A DNA stretch of 64,000 nt from Geodermatophilus poikilotrophus (GTDB lineage: Bacteria; Actinomycetota; Actinomycetes; Mycobacteriales; Geodermatophilaceae), in assembly GCF_900111455.1 (NCBI RefSeq), contig NZ_FOIE01000001.1:124001-188000 (forward strand). The letters are read 5' to 3'. Below the pieces are notes generated by a model, which saw only the letters and a list, made by a program, of their open reading frames with translations, did no database searches and was not told where the DNA came from. A program made the translations under genes and the position numbers. This document shows positions 49,329 through 58,221 of this stretch, in pieces; positions within the stretch are counted from its first letter, which is position 1; each line of letters starts with the position of its first letter.

Positions 49329-50846
49329 GTGCCACAGCTCAGCAGCGCGACCCTGGCCTCCCTCGGCGGCTCGCTGTCCGTGCCGTCCTACGACCGGTCC
49401 TCGGTGCGGACCGGGATCGTGCACCTGGGGGTGGGCGCTTTCCACCGGTCGCACCAGGCCATGTACCTCGACCGGCTCATGGAGCAGGGGCAGGCGCGGG
49501 ACTGGGGCATCTGCGGTGTCGGCGTGCTGCCGTCCGACCGCCGGATGGCGGAGGTGATGGCCGCCCAGGACTGCCTGTACACCCTGGTGGTCAAGCACTC
49601 CGACGGGCGCTTCGACGCCCGCGTCGTGGGTTCGGTCGTCGAGTACCTGCTCGCACCGGACGACCCCGACGCGGTCGTCGAGAAGATGGCGGCCGAGGGC
49701 ACCCGGATCGTGTCGCTGACGGTCACCGAGGGCGGCTACAACATCGGGGCGGTCACCGGTGAGTTCGACCCGACCCACCCCGACGTCGTCTCCGACCTCC
49801 GGCCCGGCGCCGCGCTGCGGACGTCGTTCGGGCTGGTCACCGAGGCGCTGGTGCGCCGGCGCGACCGCGGCCTGCCCCCGTTCACCGTGGTGTCCTGCGA
49901 CAACATCCAGCACAACGGCGACGTCGCCCGGCGCAGCTTCGCCGCCTTCGCCACCCTGCGGGACCCGGACCTGGGCGCGTGGGTCGAGCGGGAGGTGCCG
50001 TTCCCGAACTCGATGGTCGACCGGATCACCCCCGCCACCACGGACGACGACCGGGCCGAGGTCGCCCGGCGGTTCGGCGTCGACGACGCGTGGCCGGTGG
50101 TCTGCGAGGACTTCACCCAGTGGGTCCTCGAGGACCGGTTCGGCCTCGGGCGCCCGCCGCTGGAGGACTCCGGCGTCCAGATCGTCGACGACGTCGACCC
50201 CTACGAGCGGATGAAGCTGCGGCTGCTCAACGCCAGCCACCAGGCGCTCGCCTACCTCGGCCACCTCGCCGGCTACCGGCTCGTCCACGACGCGGCGCAG
50301 GACCCGCTGTTCCGGCGGTTCCTGCTCGGCTACATGGAGGGGGAGGCCACGCCCACCCTCCGGCCGGTCCCCGGGATCGACCTCGAGGACTACCGGAGGA
50401 CCCTGATCGCCCGCTTCTCCAACCCGCACATCCGCGACACGCTGGCGCGGCTGGCCTTCGACGGGTCCGAGCGGCTGCCCAAGTGGCTGCTCCCGGTCGT
50501 GCGGGACCAGCTCGCCCGCGGCGGGGAGGTGCGCCGCTCGGCCGCGGTCGTCGCGGGCTGGGCCCGGTACTCCGAGGGCGTGGACGAGGAGGGCCGGCCG
50601 ATCGAGATCGCCGACCGCCGGCGGGACCCCCTCATGGCCGCGGCGCGCCGCGAGCGGGAGGAGCCGCTCGCGTTCCTCGCCGACCGGGCGCTGTTCGGGG
50701 ACCTCGCGGACGACGAGCGGTTCACCGGGCCCTACCTGGCGGCGCTGGCCTCGCTGCACGAGCGGGGGGCCAGGGCGACCCTCGAGGCCCTGGTCGTGGA
50801 CGCCCTGCCGACGCCGTCCACGTCGCTCGGCGGTCCGGTTCGCTGA
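49329..50846 (+). CDS. Mannitol/polyol 2-dehydrogenase (long-chain, MtlD/UxuB superfamily)
   Basis: A 505-residue protein from a GTG preceded by AGGAGGACC. IVHLGVGAFHRSHQAMYLDRL is the N-terminal signature of the polyol-specific long-chain dehydrogenases; VVSCDNIQHNGDVARRSF and ERMKLRLLNASHQALAYLG (catalytic Lys/His region) follow. About 500 residues fits mannitol 2-dehydrogenase rather than mannitol-1-phosphate dehydrogenase (about 380). It would oxidise D-mannitol or D-arabinitol to fructose or xylulose. Last gene of the polyol operon. Confidence 0.9.
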   Translation: MPQLSSATLASLGGSLSVPSYDRSSVRTGIVHLGVGAFHRSHQAMYLDRLMEQGQARDWGICGVGVLPSDRRMAEVMAAQDCLYTLVVKHSDGRFDARVVGSVVEYLLAPDDPDAVVEKMAAEGTRIVSLTVTEGGYNIGAVTGEFDPTHPDVVSDLRPGAALRTSFGLVTEALVRRRDRGLPPFTVVSCDNIQHNGDVARRSFAAFATLRDPDLGAWVEREVPFPNSMVDRITPATTDDDRAEVARRFGVDDAWPVVCEDFTQWVLEDRFGLGRPPLEDSGVQIVDDVDPYERMKLRLLNASHQALAYLGHLAGYRLVHDAAQDPLFRRFLLGYMEGEATPTLRPVPGIDLEDYRRTLIARFSNPHIRDTLARLAFDGSERLPKWLLPVVRDQLARGGEVRRSAAVVAGWARYSEGVDEEGRPIEIADRRRDPLMAAARREREEPLAFLADRALFGDLADDERFTGPYLAALASLHERGARATLEALVVDALPTPSTSLGGPVR

Positions 50847-50910
50847 GGCCGGATCGCCCGCGCCGGGCTCCGCCGGGACGTCCCCGGCCGCGGAGCGCCG
50901 TACCCGAGGA

Positions 50911-51843
50911 GTGGCTGGGCCCTCCGCTGGGAACCAGCGGGGCGTGTCCCGGTCAGGTGACGTCACGAGGCGCGGCGGGCCCCACGCGTCCCTGCACGCG
51001 GCCTTCCAGCACGCGCCCATGGGCATGGCCGTGACGACCGTCGACGGCGTCCTGCTGGAGGTCAACCCGGCTCTGGGCCGGCTGCTGCGGCGCACGCCCG
51101 ACGCACTGACGGGCACGTCCCTGTTCGACCTGACGCACCCCGACGACCGCGACGGCGCCCACCGGTCCTGCGCCGCACTGCGGGTCCACCGCAGCTCCCT
51201 CTGGCGTCACGAGTGCCGGTTCCTGCGCACCGGCGGCGAGCACGTCGCGGTGCAGGTCGCGACGTCGTGGGTCGACGCCGACGGCGGGCAGCCAGCGCAC
51301 CTGGTGATGGTCATCGAGGACATCGGGGACCGGAAGGCCGTCGAGGCGGGGCTGCGGCACCAGGCGGTGCACGACCCGCTGACGGGTCTGCCGAACCGGG
51401 TGCTCTTCCGGGACCGCCTGCAGCACGCGCTGGACCGGGGCCACCGCGAGGGCACCGAGACCTGCGTGCTGATGATCGACCTCGACGGGTTCAAGGCGAT
51501 CAACGACCGGTACGGGCACCCGGTCGGGGACCGGGTGCTGGCCGCGTTCGCCGGCCGCCTCACCGCGGCCCTGCGCGCCAGCGACACCGCGGCGCGCCTC
51601 GGCGGCGACGAGTTCGCCGTCATCTGCGAGCGGAGCGCCCCGTACGACGCCGAGGCCCTCGTCGCGCGCCTCCACACGCTGCTCGTCGAGCCGTTCGACC
51701 TGGACGGCAGTCCGGTCGTGGTCCGCTGCTCCATCGGGCTCGGGCACGTCGACGGCGGCACGGACACGTCGGCCGGGGTGGCGACGCTGATCGGCGACGC
51801 CGACCGGCGGATGTACGCCGACAAGCGCCGCAGCCGCGACTGA
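50911..51843 (+). CDS. PAS-GGDEF diguanylate cyclase
   Basis: A 310-residue protein. PAS domain about 28-145 (LHAAFQHAPMGMAVTTVDGV, GTSLFDLTHPDDRDG); GGDEF domain about 150-305 with DPLTGLPNRVLFRDRL and the active-site GGDEF at 231-235, which is intact, so c-di-GMP synthesis is expected. No EAL domain. The GTG at 50911 has GAGGA directly adjacent, too close; the in-frame GTG at 50944 is an alternative start. No membrane segment, so a cytosolic sensor. Confidence 0.88.
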   Translation: MAGPSAGNQRGVSRSGDVTRRGGPHASLHAAFQHAPMGMAVTTVDGVLLEVNPALGRLLRRTPDALTGTSLFDLTHPDDRDGAHRSCAALRVHRSSLWRHECRFLRTGGEHVAVQVATSWVDADGGQPAHLVMVIEDIGDRKAVEAGLRHQAVHDPLTGLPNRVLFRDRLQHALDRGHREGTETCVLMIDLDGFKAINDRYGHPVGDRVLAAFAGRLTAALRASDTAARLGGDEFAVICERSAPYDAEALVARLHTLLVEPFDLDGSPVVVRCSIGLGHVDGGTDTSAGVATLIGDADRRMYADKRRSRD

Positions 51844-51898
51844 CGCCCCGCCGCTCGCCCCCGACAGCCGCCGGCCGGTGACCCCGGGTGCGGTGCCC

Positions 51899-54439
51899 TC
51901 AGTGCGCGGGCACGCGGTCCTGCTCCCGGGGCGCCAGCCCCAGGGCCCGCTCGAGCAGCCGCGCGCGGTACACCGCACTGAGCAGGACGAACCAGACCAC
52001 CAGCGCGGGCAGCACGGTGCGGAAGACCGGGTCCGCGGCGTCGGTGAGACCGAAGTAGCCGGTGAACGCGGGGACGAACAGGCCCGCGGAGAACGCTGCG
52101 ACCAGCGCGGCGACGAGCACGGCCGGGCGCCGGTCCCCGTCCGGCCGCGTCCACGAGGCGAAGAACCGGTACGGCGGCCGCAGGAACAGGATGAGCAGGA
52201 ACGCCGCGTAGGAGACGAACGTGGACAGGGCGGTCTGCGCGCCGATGGTGGCCGCCGCCTCGGCGAAGCCCACGTCGTCGGAGGACAGCCCGGTGAAGCG
52301 CTCGAAGGCGGTCAGGAAGCCGTCGGGTGCGTCCGCCCTGCTCAACCCGTCCAGCAGGGACGTGTAGTGGAAGGCATACACCCCGACCCCGCCGGCCGCG
52401 GTGACCACCACGGCCGGGACGACGAACCGCCACAGCGTGGTCAGCAGCCGCGGGTCGGGCCGGGTCGGACGGGCCCACGTGGTGAGGAACAGCGTCGGGA
52501 CGCCGACGGTCAGCAGCGTCAGCCCGACGTTCGCCGGTGAGTAGGGGAAGCCCAGGCCGAGCATGGTGACGGCGAGGATCACCAGACCCTGGGTGCCGAC
52601 GCGGGCCAGGAAGACCTGCATCGAGGTCCCGATGCCGCTGATGATCCGGCGTCCCTCGTGCTGCGCGGGCAGCAGCGCGGCCAGGGAGTCCTCGGTCAGC
52701 ACGATGTCCGCGACGTCGCGGGTCACGGCGCTGCCGCTCTTCATCGCCACGCCGACCTGGGCCCGCTTGAGCGCCCGCGCGTCGTTGACGCCGTCCCCGA
52801 TCATGGCGACGTAGCGGCCCTGCCGGCGCAGCGCGTCGACCAGCCGCTCCTTCTGCTCCGGCGCGATCCGGCCGAAGACGGCGGCCCGCGCGACCAGCGC
52901 GTCGAGCTCGGGGTCGGCGAGGGCGTCGAGGTCGGCGCCGCTCACCGGCTCGCCGCCGTCCAGCCCGGCCTGCCGGGCGAGCGCCGCCACGGTGCGGGGG
53001 TCGTCGCCGGACACCACCTTGAGGTCGGTGCCGTCGGCGGCGAACCGCGCGATCGTCTCGGGGACCCCGGGCCGCAGCTCGTCGGCGAGGACCACCAGCG
53101 CCAGGGGGTCGAGGGCGGGCAGCCGAGGCCGGCCGGAGGCATCGCGCAGCGGGGTCGCGGGGTCGGTGGCGCGGGCGACGACGAGCACCCGCAGGCCCTG
53201 CGCCGTCCGTTCGGTGACCGCGTCGGTGAGCGGCGCCCCGGACAGCTGGGGGGCGAGCCGGTCGGGCGCGCCGAGGACGTACCCGCCGTCGTCGGTGCGC
53301 AGCGCGCTCCAGCGCGACGAGGAGGAGAACGGGACCTCGTCGCGGACCGCCCACGCCTCACCGGGCAGGGCGGCGGCCAGCGCCGCGGTCGTCAGGTTGC
53401 CCGCCGTCGCGCTGCGGGCCATCGAGCCGACCAGCCGGTCGACCTCCCCGGCCGGCACCGGGCCGACCGGGACCACCTCCGTCAGCACCAGCCGGCCCGT
53501 GGTCAGCGTGCCGGTCTTGTCGGTGCAGACGACGTCGACGTTGCTCATCGACTCGACGGCGTTGACCTGCTGGACCAGCGCGCCGTTGCCGGCGCTCCGC
53601 GCCGCGCCGACCGTGTAGGCCAGCGCCACCAGGAAGAACAACCCGTAGGGCACCAGGCCGGAGAGCACGGCGGTGGTCTGCACGACGCGGACCAGCGAGA
53701 ACCCCTCCAGCGCGGCCTGCAGCAGGATCGTCGCGCTCATCAGGGCCACGAGCAGCATGACCAGGCGCACGACGAAGTCGATCTGCCGTTGCAGCGGCGT
53801 CGCGTCCGTGGAGACCCGGCGGACGTCGGCGGTGAGCCGGCTGGCGTGGCTGGCGGCGCCGACGTCGCGGGCCAGCTGGTGCCCCTCGCCGCCGACGCAG
53901 AAGCTGCCGGACAGCAGGTCGTCGCCGGGCTCCTTGAGCAGCGCCTCGGACTCACCGGTGAGCAGCGACTCGTCGACCTCGACCAGGCCGCCGTTGAGCA
54001 CCGGGCCGTCGACGACGACCTGGTCCCCGGGGCGCACGTGCAGCACGTCGCCGCGCACCACCTCCTCGGGCACCACCTGGACGTCCCGGCCGTCGCGGAC
54101 GACGGTGACCCGCGCGCGGTCGAGCAGCTGCAGCTGGTCGAGCTTGCGCTTGGCCCGGATCTCCTGGACGGCGCTGATGCCCGCGTTGACCAGCCCGAGG
54201 CCGACGCTGGTGAACGCGTCGTTGTAGCGACCGAGGGCCAGCAGCGCGGCGCCGATGACGAACAGGATCGTGTTGAAGAAGGAGAAGACGTTGGTGCGCA
54301 GGATCCGGCCGTAGCTGCGCGAGGACCCGCGGACGGCGGTGTTGCCCTCCCCGCGCCGGCGCCGGGTGTCGGCCTCCCGCTGGGTCAGCCCCGGCGGGGC
54401 GACGACGCCGTCCGCCCGCCCCTGCTCCTGCACGTCCAT
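51899..54439 (-). CDS. P-type cation-transporting ATPase (CtpE-like)
   Basis: An 846-residue protein from the ATG at 54439 (GGAGGG about 11 nt upstream). Actuator motif TGES (161-164), phosphorylation motif DKTGT (307-311), hinge MIGDGVNDARALKRAQVGVAM and about ten membrane helices in a 2-2-6 arrangement; there is no N-terminal metal-binding domain and no CPC motif, which excludes the heavy-metal type. The layout resembles mycobacterial CtpE, a calcium transporter needed for envelope integrity. The exact ion is an inference. Confidence 0.9.
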   Translation of the reverse strand: MDVQEQGRADGVVAPPGLTQREADTRRRRGEGNTAVRGSSRSYGRILRTNVFSFFNTILFVIGAALLALGRYNDAFTSVGLGLVNAGISAVQEIRAKRKLDQLQLLDRARVTVVRDGRDVQVVPEEVVRGDVLHVRPGDQVVVDGPVLNGGLVEVDESLLTGESEALLKEPGDDLLSGSFCVGGEGHQLARDVGAASHASRLTADVRRVSTDATPLQRQIDFVVRLVMLLVALMSATILLQAALEGFSLVRVVQTTAVLSGLVPYGLFFLVALAYTVGAARSAGNGALVQQVNAVESMSNVDVVCTDKTGTLTTGRLVLTEVVPVGPVPAGEVDRLVGSMARSATAGNLTTAALAAALPGEAWAVRDEVPFSSSSRWSALRTDDGGYVLGAPDRLAPQLSGAPLTDAVTERTAQGLRVLVVARATDPATPLRDASGRPRLPALDPLALVVLADELRPGVPETIARFAADGTDLKVVSGDDPRTVAALARQAGLDGGEPVSGADLDALADPELDALVARAAVFGRIAPEQKERLVDALRRQGRYVAMIGDGVNDARALKRAQVGVAMKSGSAVTRDVADIVLTEDSLAALLPAQHEGRRIISGIGTSMQVFLARVGTQGLVILAVTMLGLGFPYSPANVGLTLLTVGVPTLFLTTWARPTRPDPRLLTTLWRFVVPAVVVTAAGGVGVYAFHYTSLLDGLSRADAPDGFLTAFERFTGLSSDDVGFAEAAATIGAQTALSTFVSYAAFLLILFLRPPYRFFASWTRPDGDRRPAVLVAALVAAFSAGLFVPAFTGYFGLTDAADPVFRTVLPALVVWFVLLSAVYRARLLERALGLAPREQDRVPAH

Positions 54440-54526
54440 GCCGTCCGCGTCCCTCCGCCGTCCCGGGGAGTGTGTCCCGGCGCGACCGGCGCCGCCCCCG
54501 GACACACCGGCCCATGACGAGCTCAC

Positions 54527-54581
54527 AGCCGGGCAGCGGGGCAGCGGGGACGCGGCGACCGGGTCGGGTCGCTGCCCGGCT
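54527..54581. repeat. 12-bp inverted repeat between CtpE-like and small Cys protein genes
   Basis: AGCCGGGCAGCG (54527-54538) and CGCTGCCCGGCT (54570-54581) are exact complements with a 31-nt spacer, in the divergent promoter region. Confidence 0.5.
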
Positions 54582-54628
54582 GCGAGCCGGGTTGGACCCG
54601 GGCGTGCTGGGTACCTGTCCTTCATCAC

Positions 54629-54690
54629 GGGAGCGCGCAGGCTCGCGCCGGAGGTATCCGGCTCCCCGGCTGGGTCGTGGACGTCCACGG
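54629..54690 (+). promoter_or_regulatory. Structured leader with a three-way-junction-like fold
   Basis: GGGAGC (54629-54634) pairs with GCTCCC (54661-54666) around two small hairpins, one being CCGGA-GGTA-TCCGG (54648-54660 region). CGTGGACGTCCACG, a perfect palindrome, follows at about 54677-54690. The next start codon is at 54708. It matches no riboswitch core I know. Confidence 0.35.
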
Positions 54691-54707
54691 CCACGAGGTG
54701 TCCTGTC

Positions 54708-54917
54708 ATGAGCACGAGTGAGCGCCTCACCTGGGAGACCTGCCCGAGCTGCGGGCGGTGCGCCGCGGTGGGCTGGCGCGGCGGCATCCCGCTCGAGGTG
54801 GACTGTCCCGGCGGCTGCGCAGTGGGTGCGGAGGTGTTCGCCCGGCGGACACCGCGGACCGGCGACCTGCCGTCGTCGGCCGCACGCTGGACGGCCGCGG
54901 CCCGGACCTGGGCGTGA
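54708..54917 (+). CDS. Small Cys-rich (zinc-ribbon-like) protein
   Basis: A 69-residue protein. TCPSCGRCAAVGWRGG and VDCPGGC give five cysteines in the first 40 residues, suggesting a zinc-binding knuckle. The C-terminal half is Arg/Ala/Thr-rich without motif. The leader is highly structured. I do not recognise the family; the coding character is supported by strong G/C third positions and the Cys pattern. Confidence 0.55.
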   Translation: MSTSERLTWETCPSCGRCAAVGWRGGIPLEVDCPGGCAVGAEVFARRTPRTGDLPSSAARWTAAARTWA

Positions 54918-54951
54918 GGCGCCGGGCGACCGGGCGCCCGCGACGGGCCGG

Positions 54952-55689
54952 TCAGTGCTCGCTGCCGGCGCCCGTGCGCAGCCGGTCGGGTGCGAGGCGG
55001 CGCTCGACCAGGTCGGCGGCGACGTCGTCGGCGGTCCGGCCCGCGGCGTAGGCGTAGCCCCGCAGCAGCGCCAGGGCGTCCGCGGCGGGCACCTCCAGGG
55101 CCAGCGTGAGCATGCCGACGGCCATCCACAGCCGGCCGCGGCGCCGCGCGTCCGGGGTGTCCACCCAGGCCGGCGCCTCGGTGGGGGTCCACACCGACCA
55201 GTCGGCCGCGCCGTCCAGGTGGTCGGCCACCAGCTCGGCGACGCACCGGGCCGCGAAGGCGTCGACGGCGGTGGCCCCGTCGGGGTCGGCGCAGTAGAGG
55301 TCCATCCCGCCGACGCCCCTCAGCCGGCCGGGCAGCGACAGGGCGAGCACGCTGCGCAGCGCCGTGGAGGTGACGAGCAGGTCGTGGAAGACCGGCCAGC
55401 GGCGCGCCAGGACCGCCTCGGTGCCGAAGACCGGCAGCCCGGACTCGGCGGCCAGCAGGCACGGCCCGCTGCCGGCGGTGAACTGCAGCCGCTCGGCCGT
55501 CGCGGCGACCTCGCTGCTGGCCGCCAGGGGGGTGCGCAGGTTGCGCTCCCCGTGGACGCTCAGCCCGACCCCCTCGACGGGGAGGACGGCGGCGGCGGCG
55601 CGCGCCAGCCGGACGGCGAGCAGGTCCGGGTCGTCGGGACCGCCGGAGCGCTCGTGCAGGGCCTCGGCGAAACGGGTGGCGATGTCCAC
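54952..55689 (-). CDS. GAF-ANTAR signalling protein
   Basis: A 245-residue protein from the GTG at 55689 (GAGAGG upstream). GAF domain about 10-165 (FTAGSGPCLLAAESGLPVF and LRSVLALSLPGRL), then a C-terminal ANTAR RNA-binding domain about 180-240 (GRLWMAVGMLTLALEVPAAD and ALALLRGYAYAAGRTADDVA). ANTAR proteins prevent transcription termination at paired-hexaloop RNA hairpins; the GAF part senses a small ligand or redox state. Convergent with the small Cys protein gene; no target hairpin pair was identified nearby. Confidence 0.85.
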   Translation of the reverse strand: MDIATRFAEALHERSGGPDDPDLLAVRLARAAAAVLPVEGVGLSVHGERNLRTPLAASSEVAATAERLQFTAGSGPCLLAAESGLPVFGTEAVLARRWPVFHDLLVTSTALRSVLALSLPGRLRGVGGMDLYCADPDGATAVDAFAARCVAELVADHLDGAADWSVWTPTEAPAWVDTPDARRRGRLWMAVGMLTLALEVPAADALALLRGYAYAAGRTADDVAADLVERRLAPDRLRTGAGSEH

Positions 55690-55888
55690 GGCGGCCTCTC
55701 GACGTCCCGCGCTGCGGCGCGGCGACCGCGGGCGGGTTTCGGAACGGACCTGCCCGCCGCGTCCCGTCCGAAACCCCGCCGGAGGCGGCGACGCCCGTTC
55801 GTGCCGTGCGGCTCGGTGGCCACGACGTCCCGCTGCCGCAGCGCCTGCTGCGAGCGGACCTCGACGACCGGTGCCGCTCCCGTCCCCG

Positions 55889-57064
55889 TCAGCCCGGAGT
55901 GGTGGTCGCGAGCTCGGCGAAGGTGTCGGCGACCCAGTCGGCGACGAACGAGCTGACGTACGGCAGGTGGTCCAGGCCGATGTGCTCGGTCGCGCCCTCC
56001 TCGGGCGTGAAGACACGCAGCTCGCGTTTGGGGGAGTTGACCGCCTGGTCGTACGAGCGGTGCGCCATCTCCAGCGGGATCTGCCGGTCGTTGGCGCCGT
56101 GCGCGATCAGGAACGGCACGGTGATCTGCTCGACGACGCCCTCGAGGTTCACCGCATCGGCGACGTCCAGGAACTCGTCGAGGTCGGTGTGGCCCCACAC
56201 CCAGAGCACGTGCTTCCAGTAGTGCGGCACCGGGCGCTCGCCCTCGTGCTGCCGGCGTCGGCGCTGCACCGCGCCCCAGTCGTGGTTCGCGCCCCACGCC
56301 ACGCACAGCGCGAACCGCTTCTCGAACGCGGCCGCACGAGGGGAGTAGTAGCCGCCGAGCGACCAGCCCACGATGCCGATCCGGGAGGCGTCGACGTCGG
56401 GGCGGGTCTCCAGCCAGTCGACGGCCGCCCCCGCCCACACCTCGGTGTCGATGCGGGCGGGGAGCCCCTGCAGCCGCAGCGCCTCGCCGGTGCCGGGCTG
56501 GTCGAGCATCAGGCAGGAGATGCCGCGGGCGGCCAGCTCCTCCCAGTGGTTGGAGGCGTACATGTGCTCCTTGGTGGAGTCCAGCCCGTTGACCAGCACG
56601 ACCACCGGAGCGGGGCCGTGGTCGGTGGCCGGCGCAGCGCTGAAGTAGGCCGGCAGCGTCGTCCCCTCGTAGGGGATGGCCACCCGGGAGACCCGCGGGC
56701 TGTGCGTCTCGAACGCCTTCTGCGCGATCTCCAGCATCCGCCGGTAGGTCGGCACGCGGTTCGGGTCGGATCGGGCGAGCATCCGCTCGGCCTGGGCCAG
56801 GTAGTTGCTGGCGCGGAACCACAGCTGCCCGGCGGTGCGGACGTGCCCGGCCTTCTCCGCGGCCTCGGCCTGCCCGACGAGCTGGTCGGTCAGCGCGGTC
56901 CAGGCCCGCAGGAAGTCAGGGGTCCCGGCGTCCTCACCGGCGTCGGCGGCGTCCTTGATCGGCCGGCAGGCCCGGTCGACCTCGTCGATCAGGCCGCCGG
57001 AGTTCAGCGTCGCGACGACGCCGAGGTTCCAGGTGTAGGGGCCGGTGGGGAAGTACTCGAACAC
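55889..57064 (-). CDS. Alpha/beta-hydrolase of the C-C bond hydrolase/FrsA-like group
   Basis: A 391-residue protein from a GTG (GAGGA 6 nt upstream). A helical N-terminal cap (about 1-120) precedes the hydrolase domain: VVVLVNGLDSTKEHMYASNH (oxyanion region), nucleophile elbow GWSLGGYY (about 231-238), acid near AHGANDRQIP and the final His in EHIGLDH. The N-terminal cap plus GLDSTKE style recalls 2,6-dihydroxypseudooxynicotine hydrolase, which cleaves a C-C bond in nicotine breakdown. Last gene of the minus-strand ring-cleavage cluster; it likely hydrolyses a ring-fission or side-chain diketone. Confidence 0.8.
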   Translation of the reverse strand: MFEYFPTGPYTWNLGVVATLNSGGLIDEVDRACRPIKDAADAGEDAGTPDFLRAWTALTDQLVGQAEAAEKAGHVRTAGQLWFRASNYLAQAERMLARSDPNRVPTYRRMLEIAQKAFETHSPRVSRVAIPYEGTTLPAYFSAAPATDHGPAPVVVLVNGLDSTKEHMYASNHWEELAARGISCLMLDQPGTGEALRLQGLPARIDTEVWAGAAVDWLETRPDVDASRIGIVGWSLGGYYSPRAAAFEKRFALCVAWGANHDWGAVQRRRRQHEGERPVPHYWKHVLWVWGHTDLDEFLDVADAVNLEGVVEQITVPFLIAHGANDRQIPLEMAHRSYDQAVNSPKRELRVFTPEEGATEHIGLDHLPYVSSFVADWVADTFAELATTTPG

Positions 57065-57074
57065 TGCGGTCCTC

Positions 57075-57131
57075 TCAGGTGGTGGCTGCGGCGACGGCGT
57101 CGCTGGTGGACTCCACGCCGTGGGCGGTCAT
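57075..57131 (-). CDS. Tiny 18-codon ORF, ATGA-coupled
   Basis: Its ATG overlaps the stop of the preceding 37-codon ORF (ATGA) and it ends 11 nt before the hydrolase GTG. It may only carry ribosomes through the operon, or be part of a decayed gene. No family. Confidence 0.2.
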   Translation of the reverse strand: MTAHGVESTSDAVAAATT

Positions 57132-57241
57132 GCCCCGTCGACGGCGCCCTCGGCCGTGAGCAGGAGTGCTTCGGCGGCACCGGGCCCGCGGCCGGCGCCG
57201 GCGAGCGCGACCCTCCAGGCGAGGCTGCTCGTGGTGCTCAC
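57128..57241 (-). CDS. Tiny 37-codon ORF coupled to the FAH-family gene
   Basis: The GTG at 57241 overlaps the FAH-family stop (GTGA), like other couplings in this cluster. The product is Ala/Leu/Gly-rich without a known motif (SLAWRVALAGAGRGPG). Together with the following 18-codon ORF it fills the 173-nt space before the hydrolase. Either a small protein or the relic of a lost enzyme gene. Confidence 0.25.
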   Translation of the reverse strand: MSTTSSLAWRVALAGAGRGPGAAEALLLTAEGAVDGA

Positions 57242-58221
57242 GCCGGGCGCTTGCGGGCCCGGGGCCGGGGGCGGGCGGCCCGCACCGGGGGCAGCTGGAC
57301 ACCCTCGACCACGCGGTTGCGGAGCGTGCCGATGCCCTCGACGGTCATCTCCACGACGTCGCCCGGCTGCAGCGGGGGAGGGGCCTGCTGGCCGCGCCGT
57401 CCCCACAGCTCGGCCAGGCAGCCGCCGTTGCCGCAGGTGCCCGAGCCGAGCACGTCACCGGCGCGGACCTCCGTGCCGCGGGAGGCGTAGGAGATCAGCT
57501 CCTCGAACGGCCAGCCCATGTTCGACAGCAGGTCCTGGCCGACCTCGGTGCCGTTCACCGACACCCGCATGTCCAGGGCCAGGAAGCCCTCGTCGTCCCG
57601 GTACGGCTCGAGCTCGTCGGCGGTGACCAGCCACGGGCCCAGCGTCGTCGCCGAGTCCTTGCCCTTGGCCGGCCCGAGGCTGACCCTCATCTCCCGTGCC
57701 TGCAGGTCACGGGCGGACCAGTCGTTGAACACGGTGTAGCCGAAGACGTGGTCGCGCGCCTGCTCGGGCGTCAACGAGGCACCGTCCCGGCCGATGACGA
57801 CGGCCACCTCGAGCTCGAAGTCGAAGCGCTGGGAGCCGGGCGGCACGGCGACGTCGTCGTTCGCGCCGACCAGCGCGTACGGGTTGGTGAAGTAGAACGT
57901 CGGCGCCTGGTACCACTCCGGCACGACCCCGGCCTGACCGTCGATCGCCTTGCGCACACCCTCGACGTGCTCCTCGAACGCGACGAAGTCGCGCACCGTC
58001 GGCGCCTGCAGCGGGGGCAGCAACCGCACCGACTCTAGCGGCACGGCAGGCCCGTCGAGCGCGGCGGCGCCGGCCTCGAGCGCGGCCGGCAACCCCGCGC
58101 GGACGAGGTCGAGCACCGTCGTCCGCGCGGGGAGTTCGTGGAGGCCGGCTGTGCCGTCGGGGCGGTCGGAGACGACGCCGGCGGAGACCCGGCCGTCGGC
58201 CTCCCAGGTGGCGAACCGCAT
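57238..58221 (-). CDS. Fumarylacetoacetate-hydrolase-family enzyme
   Basis: A 327-residue protein; its ATG overlaps the stop of the dioxygenase gene (ATGA). FAH fold: DFVAFEEHVEGVRKA, FDFELEVAVVIGRDG (metal-binding Glu residues), VFGYTVFNDWSARDLQ and GDVLGSGTCGNGGCLAELWG. Family members hydrolyse or decarboxylate acylpyruvates and ring-fission products (e.g. fumarylpyruvate, HHDD). It should act after the extradiol dioxygenase. The C-terminal end is Arg/Pro-rich. Confidence 0.88.
   Translation of the reverse strand: MRFATWEADGRVSAGVVSDRPDGTAGLHELPARTTVLDLVRAGLPAALEAGAAALDGPAVPLESVRLLPPLQAPTVRDFVAFEEHVEGVRKAIDGQAGVVPEWYQAPTFYFTNPYALVGANDDVAVPPGSQRFDFELEVAVVIGRDGASLTPEQARDHVFGYTVFNDWSARDLQAREMRVSLGPAKGKDSATTLGPWLVTADELEPYRDDEGFLALDMRVSVNGTEVGQDLLSNMGWPFEELISYASRGTEVRAGDVLGSGTCGNGGCLAELWGRRGQQAPPPLQPGDVVEMTVEGIGTLRNRVVEGVQLPPVRAARPRPRARKRPA

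Noticed and set aside
51878-54517. Very long plus-strand open frames opposite the CtpE-like ATPase
   Set aside because: Antisense shadows of a GC-rich gene: Arg/Gly/Pro/Gln-rich, no motifs, no ribosome site. The minus strand carries all P-type ATPase motifs.
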